A DNA stretch of 10,397 nt. Origin: Cereibacter sphaeroides (GTDB taxonomy: Bacteria; Pseudomonadota; Alphaproteobacteria; Rhodobacterales; Rhodobacteraceae). Location of the stretch: assembly GCA_003243455.1 (NCBI GenBank), contig QFQS01000020.1:1-10397 (forward strand). Reading direction: 5' to 3'. Position 1 is the first letter of the stretch. Every line of letters begins with the position of its first letter. The position numbers and the translations under genes are program-made. Under the pieces are notes generated by a model. That model saw nothing but the letters and a program-made list of their open reading frames with translations, made no database searches and was not told the origin of the DNA. Shown in pieces: positions 6,491 to 10,397 of this stretch.

Positions 6491-7276
6491 ATGCGATCCC
6501 TGTCCATCGCCGCCACAGGCATGTTGGCGCAACAGACCAATGTCGACGTCATTTCCAATAACATCGCCAACATGAATACGACCGCCTTCAAGCGTCAGCG
6601 GGCCGAATTCCAGGATCTACTGTACCAGCAGGTGTCGCGCCCCGGCGCAGCGTCAGGCGGCACGGAAGCCAAGATTCCGGCAGGCATTCAGATCGGGGCC
6701 GGCGTCCGGACGGGTGGCGTCTATCGCATCGCCGAGCAGGGCGCACTGACGCAGACGGGCAACCGTTTCGACATTGCGATCCAGGGACAGGGCTATTTCC
6801 AGGTGACCCTGCCATCCGGAGATACCGCATATACCCGCGACGGCTCCTTCCAACTGTCCGATCAGGGCGAACTGGTGACGTCGCAGGGCCTCCAGGTCCA
6901 GCCTGGCATCACCGTACCACAGGGCGTTGTCGATGTCGTGATCTCACGGACTGGCGAGGTTCAGGTCAAAACCGCCAATAGCCCTCAGATGCAGACCGTC
7001 GGTCAACTGGAACTCGCGACCTTCGTCAACGAGGCTGGCCTCGAAGCTCAGGGAGACAATCTGTTCACCGAAACAGATGCATCAGGGCAGCCCACCGTCG
7101 CGGCGCCCGGTGAACCAGGCCTTGGCACATTATCACAAGGCTATCTGGAGGCGTCGAACGTCAATCCCGTCAGCGAAATAACCGCGCTGATCAGTGCACA
7201 ACGCGCCTATGAGATGAACAGCCGCATCGTAAAGACCGCCGACGAAATGCTGGCGACTACCAGTCAGCTGAGGTGA
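6491..7276 (+). CDS. flgG: Flagellar distal rod protein FlgG
   Basis: FlgG forms the distal rod, the drive shaft that passes through the L and P rings. The 261-residue length is the usual size. It begins MRSLSIAATGMLAQQTNVDV with the rod motif ISNNIANMNTTAFKRQRAEF, has the core NRFDIAIQGQGYFQVTLPSG and AYTRDGSFQLSDQGELV, and ends with the canonical YLEASNVNPVSEITALISAQ and RAYEMNSRIVKTADEM. AAGGA precedes the ATG. Its TGA overlaps the start of flgA. It is longer and closer to the family consensus than the neighbouring flgF product. Confidence 0.97.
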   Translation: MRSLSIAATGMLAQQTNVDVISNNIANMNTTAFKRQRAEFQDLLYQQVSRPGAASGGTEAKIPAGIQIGAGVRTGGVYRIAEQGALTQTGNRFDIAIQGQGYFQVTLPSGDTAYTRDGSFQLSDQGELVTSQGLQVQPGITVPQGVVDVVISRTGEVQVKTANSPQMQTVGQLELATFVNEAGLEAQGDNLFTETDASGQPTVAAPGEPGLGTLSQGYLEASNVNPVSEITALISAQRAYEMNSRIVKTADEMLATTSQLR

Positions 7277-7749
7277 TGAGCATGCGAATGCTTTACATCG
7301 GCCTGTTCTTCGCCGCGCTGGTCCTGCCTGCCAAGGCCATCAATGCTGCCGAAGGACCTGCCTCCCCGACACTGAATGTCGACACGTTGGTCAGGCCCAT
7401 TGCTCGCGGCGAGCGCATCGGATCGGCCGATTTCACACCTGCCGCGTTGCCAACGGCGCAGGTCCGTGGAGCACTGCAGGCGGAAGATATCGGTGATGTC
7501 GAGGCTGTCCGCCCGCTCGCGGCAGGCCATGTCGTTCGTGCCGCCGACATTCAACCGATTCAACTCGTACGACGGGGGGATCCGGTTTCAATCGAGATTC
7601 GCAAGGGCGCGCTGACCATCGCAGCAAACGGACGTGCACTGGCCAGCGGGAGCGCAGGCGCGGCAGTACGCGTATTCAGCACCACGACTGGCCGCACGAT
7701 CGACGCCATCGTCAGCGGCCCGGGCAAGGTCATCGTCGCCCTGCCCTGA
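7276..7749 (+). CDS. flgA: Flagellar P-ring assembly chaperone FlgA
   Basis: FlgA is a periplasmic chaperone needed to polymerise the P ring from FlgI. The 157-residue product is short for the family but fits alphaproteobacterial versions. A signal peptide (about 1-21 or 1-25, with LYIGLFFAALVLPAKA) is followed by an SAF-like region (LVRPIARGERIGSADF, about 38-53, and GHVVRAADIQPIQLVRRGD, 84-102) and the C-terminal beta domain (VSIEIRKGALTIAANGRA and a final KVIVALP). The ATG at 7276 overlaps the flgG stop as TGATG. An ATG at 7282 is better spaced from AGGTG and is equally plausible. A GTG at 7273 seems least likely. flgI itself is not in the window. Confidence 0.88.
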   Translation: MSMRMLYIGLFFAALVLPAKAINAAEGPASPTLNVDTLVRPIARGERIGSADFTPAALPTAQVRGALQAEDIGDVEAVRPLAAGHVVRAADIQPIQLVRRGDPVSIEIRKGALTIAANGRALASGSAGAAVRVFSTTTGRTIDAIVSGPGKVIVALP

Positions 7750-7772
7750 TCCATTTAGCGGAGTCTAGCACG

Positions 7773-8540
7773 ATGAAATATCCCATGTGGCAGTGCGCCC
7801 CTTTCGCTCTTGTTCTTTCCTGTCTGCCGGGTTGCGGCACAATGGACCGACTCTCGCACATCGGCCGTCCACCTACGATGAGTGAACCCGGCGCTGTAGA
7901 GAGTCCTGCAATCGAGCCGTCCATAGCCGACCGTTCTGCTTTTTTTGCCAACCCTGCAGGCAGCCCGACTGCCAACCGACAAGCAGCCAGCCCTTCCCTC
8001 TTTCGAACCGGTGCGGGCGCACTGTTCCAGGATCAACGCGCCAGCCAGGTAGGGGACATACTGACAATCAAGGTGAATATCGCTGACAAAGCGGACATGG
8101 GCAACAGCACAAGCCGGACCCGCGGCGGCAGCGAAAGCGCTGGCGCGGGCTCGTTATTTGGCCTCGAGAAGATCGTTAAGAAAGCCGTTGGTGTTGATAC
8201 CGCCAATCTGATCGACAGCAGCACAGAGTCGAAGTCAAAAGGCGCCGGCACGACAAGCCGGAGCGAAACCGTCAACATGACAATGGCCGCAGTCGTGACG
8301 GGCGTGTTGCCCAATGGCAATCTTCTCATCCGCGGCCGACAGGAAACACGCGTCAATTTCGAACTACGTGAACTGATCGTTACAGGTATCGTACGCCCGC
8401 AGGATATCGCCCGCGACAACAGCATCCAACATAGTCAGATCGCCGAGGCTCGCATCAGCTATGGCGGCAAGGGGCAACTCACTGACGCACAGCAGGCCCG
8501 GTGGGGGCAGCAACTCCTGGACATATTGTCACCCTTCTAA
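7773..8540 (+). CDS. flgH: Flagellar L-ring lipoprotein FlgH
   Basis: FlgH builds the outer-membrane L ring through which the rod rotates. The 255-residue product starts with a lipoprotein signal ending in the lipobox LPGC (Cys 21), so the mature protein should be lipid-anchored in the outer membrane. Family features follow: SLFRTGAGALFQDQRASQVG with DILTIKV (75-101), a Ser/Gly-rich stretch, VVTGVLPNGNLLIRGRQ (174-190), ELIVTGIVRPQDIARDN and ARISYGGKGQ (226-235). GGAG lies nine bases before the ATG. It is the last gene of the flgFGAH operon. Confidence 0.96.
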   Translation: MKYPMWQCAPFALVLSCLPGCGTMDRLSHIGRPPTMSEPGAVESPAIEPSIADRSAFFANPAGSPTANRQAASPSLFRTGAGALFQDQRASQVGDILTIKVNIADKADMGNSTSRTRGGSESAGAGSLFGLEKIVKKAVGVDTANLIDSSTESKSKGAGTTSRSETVNMTMAAVVTGVLPNGNLLIRGRQETRVNFELRELIVTGIVRPQDIARDNSIQHSQIAEARISYGGKGQLTDAQQARWGQQLLDILSPF

Positions 8541-8548
8541 CTCCTTTG

Positions 8549-8580
8549 CCGGAAAGCGTCTCCCTCCTCCGGGCATTTTT
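8549..8580 (+). terminator. Possible weak terminator after flgH
   Basis: CCGGA (8549-8553) can pair with TCCGG (8568-8572) across a 14-base loop, followed by GCATTTTT. The stem is short and the loop long, so termination may be partial. It lies just after the flgH stop and before the flagellin promoter region. Confidence 0.3.
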
Positions 8581-8603
8581 CCTTTCCTAGCGATGAAGAA
8601 AAA

Positions 8604-8614
8604 GCCGTTAACCA
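8604..8614 (+). promoter_or_regulatory. CtrA-like half-site or sigma-28-like -10 upstream of flagellin
   Basis: The stretch GCCGTTAACCA holds TTAACCA (8608-8614), which matches seven bases of the second half of the CtrA box (TTAA, seven bases, TTAACCAT) known from Caulobacter. The first half is poorly matched (AGAA at 8597-8600). The same stretch contains GCCGTTAA, one base from the sigma-28 -10 box GCCGATAA, but no TAAA-type -35 element is present at the right distance. Either reading is tentative. Confidence 0.35.
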
Positions 8615-8666
8615 CGAAAATATCCGGGTGGATTTTGATCATCCCATAATTTTTCCCACAATGAAA

Positions 8667-8732
8667 GGTGAGCTTCGAAATCAGGCTCATCGAGGAGCGG
8701 CGGTTCCGCTTCAGAGCTGCAGAAGCAGTTCT
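8667..8732 (+). promoter_or_regulatory. Flagellin mRNA leader with three tandem hairpins
   Basis: Three stem-loops follow each other just before the flagellin ribosome binding site. The first pairs 8667-8673 with 8685-8691 (11-base loop). The second pairs 8694-8700 with 8706-8712 (5-base loop). The third pairs 8713-8720 with 8725-8732 (loop AGAA). Each stem is 7-8 bp and contains exactly one G-U pair, which works in RNA from the plus strand but not from the minus strand. In Caulobacter the flagellin mRNA leader is the target of FlbT-dependent control of stability and translation, so a similar role is possible here. The transcription start is not known. Confidence 0.55.
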
Positions 8733-8754
8733 TCGTCCTAGAAAGGATATGATT

Positions 8755-9612
8755 ATGGGCTTTTCCGTTAATTCCAATATTGGCGCCATGGCGGCTCTCC
8801 AGAGCCTGAATGAAACCAACAAGGGCCTGTCGCAGGTTCAGAGCCGCATCAACACCGGCCTGAAGGTTGCGTCGACCAAGGATGACTCTGCCTCCTACAC
8901 GATCGCTCAGTCGCTCCGCGGCGACCTCGGCGGTCTGCAGTCGGTCAGCGCTTCGCTCAGCCGCGCCAAAAGCGTGACCGACGTGGCCGTTGCCGGCGCG
9001 GAGCAGATCTCGGACCTCGTCAACCAGATGAAAGCGAAGGCGACCCAGGCCGCCGATGACGGCATCGACCAGGCGAGCCGCGATGCGATCAACAAGGATT
9101 TCGTTGCCCTGCGCGACCAGATCACGACGATCGTCAATGCGTCCGAGTTCAACGGAACCAACCTGCTGAAGAGCGGTGGCGGCACCGTCACCGCGCTGCA
9201 GTCGCTGAAGGATGGTGACACCACCTCGGCGACCACCTGGGATCCGGACTCGCTGGATGTGGCCAACCAGGGCCTCGACCTGGGCGGTTCGGTCGTGACC
9301 GTCGGTGACACCCACGAAATCGCTACCCAGGCGGATGCGCAGGCGATGGTCGATACGCTGACCACCACGCAGGACAACATGTCCACGTCGCTCAGCGACC
9401 TTGGCGCTGCTTCGCGCAAGATCGATGCTCAGGCCAGCTTCACCAGCAAGCTGTCTGACGTGATCGAAGCGGGTATCGGCAACCTGGTCGATGCCGATCT
9501 GGCCAAGGAGTCCGCCAAGCTGCAGGCCTTGCAGGTCAAGCAGCAGTTGGGTGTCCAGGCTCTGTCGATCGCCAACCAGGCGCCGCAGACCATCATGTCG
9601 CTGTTCCGTTAA
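8755..9612 (+). CDS. fliC: Flagellin, filament subunit
   Basis: The 285-residue product is the structural subunit of the flagellar filament, exported through the flagellar type III system. The N-terminal D0/D1 helices are classic (SVNSNIGAMAALQSLNETNK, then QSRINTGLKVASTKDDSASY, and EFNGTNLL at 131-138). The C-terminal helices end in LQVKQQLGVQALSIANQAPQ and TIMSLFR. The surface-exposed middle is short (about 140-200), so the filament should be nearly smooth. There is no cysteine. GAAAGGA seven bases upstream sets the start at 8755. The frame is open further upstream, but those codons belong to the hairpin leader. Codon choice is strongly biased to GC-ending codons, as expected of a highly expressed gene. 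It lies 214 bases after flgH and ends in its own terminator. Confidence 0.97.
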   Translation: MGFSVNSNIGAMAALQSLNETNKGLSQVQSRINTGLKVASTKDDSASYTIAQSLRGDLGGLQSVSASLSRAKSVTDVAVAGAEQISDLVNQMKAKATQAADDGIDQASRDAINKDFVALRDQITTIVNASEFNGTNLLKSGGGTVTALQSLKDGDTTSATTWDPDSLDVANQGLDLGGSVVTVGDTHEIATQADAQAMVDTLTTTQDNMSTSLSDLGAASRKIDAQASFTSKLSDVIEAGIGNLVDADLAKESAKLQALQVKQQLGVQALSIANQAPQTIMSLFR

Positions 9613-9651
9613 GACCGGCGGCTTTGGCATCTTTCGCGGGGGAAGCGCGAG

Positions 9652-9685
9652 GGGGGACCGGGCATCGTTCGGTCCCCCTTTTTTT
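9652..9685 (+). terminator. Rho-independent terminator after flagellin
   Basis: GGGGGACCG (9652-9660) pairs perfectly with CGGTCCCCC (9670-9678) around a nine-base loop and is followed by seven T (9679-9685). It is 39 bases after the flagellin stop and 17 before the next gene, so that gene depends on read-through or on a promoter hidden in this short gap. Confidence 0.93.
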
Positions 9686-9701
9686 CAGATGAGCGAGCGA
9701 A

Positions 9702-10142
9702 ATGAGATTGGGCTTTGAGGATCGCGCAGAAACGCCCCCTGGCCGGCGAAGCCGGGACATTGAGGACATATTCGGAACCAGCCTGACATTGTCAGTCGAG
9801 CCCCACCCCAATGGTGCCACGATCGTTATCGAACGATGGGACACTGAACAAACTGTCGTTATGGACAGATACGGAGCAGAAATACTTTCAGCAATCTTGC
9901 TTATGGCGAGAATGCATTGCTCTGAATCCACATCTGAAACAATCATTGAGGAACATTTATTTGGAAGATTCCCAATGACCATATCATTAATTGAAGATTC
10001 AAGCCCAATAGTTACAGTAACAACTCCTGAAGATGAGTGTATATCACTTCCCGTTCATGTTTGGGATCGCCTTTATGTGGAACTGACCATGGCCTGCATT
10101 CATGCGCGGGAAATGACATTGAAGGGAGCAAAAATGCACTGA
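9702..10142 (+). CDS. Unknown 146-residue protein with internal duplication
   Basis: The product is a soluble protein without a signal peptide or membrane segment. Two stretches share one layout. Residues 28-72 run strand (LTLSV), strand (ATIVIE), strand (TVVM), helix (YGAEILSAILLMARMH). Residues 92-137 run strand (MTISLI), strand (IVTVT), strand (ISLP), helix (VWDRLYVELTMACIHAR). The spacing of these elements is nearly identical, suggesting a duplicated three-strand-plus-helix unit. It is not recognisably FlbT or FlaF, the usual neighbours of alphaproteobacterial flagellins, and I do not know its family. Base composition shifts from GC-rich in the first third to AT-rich (ATA, TTA and AAT codons) in the rest, unlike the flagellar genes. 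The ribosome binding site (GAGCGAG) is weak. Confidence 0.72.
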   Translation: MRLGFEDRAETPPGRRSRDIEDIFGTSLTLSVEPHPNGATIVIERWDTEQTVVMDRYGAEILSAILLMARMHCSESTSETIIEEHLFGRFPMTISLIEDSSPIVTVTTPEDECISLPVHVWDRLYVELTMACIHAREMTLKGAKMH

Positions 10143-10319
10143 AGCCTCCGTATGATTCCTTAGCGGGGTCACACGAATTGTATTTTCAATAAAAACCATC
10201 CTAATATTATTTCAAGAAATTACGGGATCGAAAAATCAACGAATATCAACCGGGGCGGATAGATGAGAGAGTTTCCATTCATTTCCACAAATCAAATAAC
10301 TGATAGATGTTTCCAGATT
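10143..10319. other. AT-rich stretch without a gene
   Basis: No open frame of convincing length, terminator or RNA gene is visible on either strand. The composition is clearly more AT-rich than the flagellar genes and continues the trend that begins inside the preceding gene, which may mark acquired or decaying DNA. Confidence 0.5.
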
Positions 10320-10397
10320 TGGACTGCCCGCGATAACTGGTCCAGTTGCGTAGTTAGTTGATCTGTGCCTCTGATGCCAGCCTGGGCGGGAGGTGGA
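10320..10397 (-). mobile_element. Possible end of an IS3-type element
   Basis: Composition returns to GC-rich at TGGACTGCCCGCGATAACTG (10320-10339), which looks like a terminal inverted repeat of IS3-family elements (5' TG, then a CTGCCC-like core). It is followed by the odd palindrome AACTGGTCCAGTT (10335-10347). On the minus strand a short frame entering from the right edge ends LPPRLASEAQIN and TAA at 10354-10356, as a transposase C-terminus would, about 35 bases inside the proposed end. The window stops too soon to confirm this. Confidence 0.3.

Noticed and set aside
8668..8754. An N-terminal extension of flagellin by 29 codons from a GTG
   Set aside because: Flagellins begin close to the GFSVNSNIG motif, the ribosome binding site at 8741-8747 fits the 8755 ATG, and the extra codons lie in the hairpin leader.
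8608..9630. A 340-codon open frame on the minus strand covering the flagellin gene
   Set aside because: It is the mirror of the strongly biased flagellin codons. The plus strand encodes an unmistakable flagellin with its own ribosome binding site and terminator.
9689..9718. Nine-codon frame starting ATGAGCGAGCG before the 9702 gene
   Set aside because: It is too short to support and overlaps the 9702 gene. At most it could be a leader peptide, with no evidence for that.

Overview
The window is a flagellar gene cluster from an alphaproteobacterium, most likely a sphingomonad (Sphingomonas/Sphingobium/Novosphingobium type). The grounds are protein-family resemblance and gene order. fliL-fliM-(DUF6468 protein)-(MotE-like protein) is read leftward and flgF-flgG-flgA-flgH rightward from one shared promoter region, an arrangement also known from Caulobacter. 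The DNA is GC-rich with GC-rich third codon positions, except for the right end after about 9.9 kb, which is clearly more AT-rich.

Layout from left to right: (1) 1-66 is the 3' end of a rightward gene resembling an IS5-type transposase C-terminus, followed by a strong hairpin terminator. (2) 154-2198, minus strand, holds two genes of unknown function: a 75-residue single-pass membrane protein whose stop codon overlaps the start of a 605-residue exported, TPR-like helical protein. (3) 2281-2670, plus strand, encodes a small exported protein with a FliL-like pattern. (4) 2786-5584, minus strand, is a tight operon fliL > fliM > DUF6468 protein > MotE-like protein in which all three junctions are four-base ATGA overlaps. 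(5) 5585-5723 is the divergent promoter region, with two short palindromes. (6) 5724-8540, plus strand, is flgF, flgG, flgA, flgH. (7) 8541-9685 holds a flagellin gene with a structured leader of three consecutive hairpins and a textbook terminator. (8) 9702-10142 is an unrecognised 146-residue protein with an apparent internal duplication, followed by AT-rich DNA without a gene and, from about 10320, what may be the end of an IS3-type element.

The genes cover several stages of flagellar assembly. FliM is the C-ring switch protein, FliL sits at the stator, and the DUF6468 and MotE-like proteins are probably membrane or periplasmic accessory factors. FlgF and FlgG build the rod, FlgA helps P-ring assembly, FlgH is the L-ring lipoprotein, and the flagellin is the filament. 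The P-ring protein FlgI, FliN, FliG, the MotA/MotB stators, hook genes, and the FlaF/FlbT pair that controls flagellin in other alphaproteobacteria are not in the window.

The points most worth following up are the three-hairpin flagellin leader, the duplicated 146-residue protein after flagellin, the unknown TM plus TPR gene pair, and the exported FliL-like protein. All identifications come from reading the sequence. No database search was possible.
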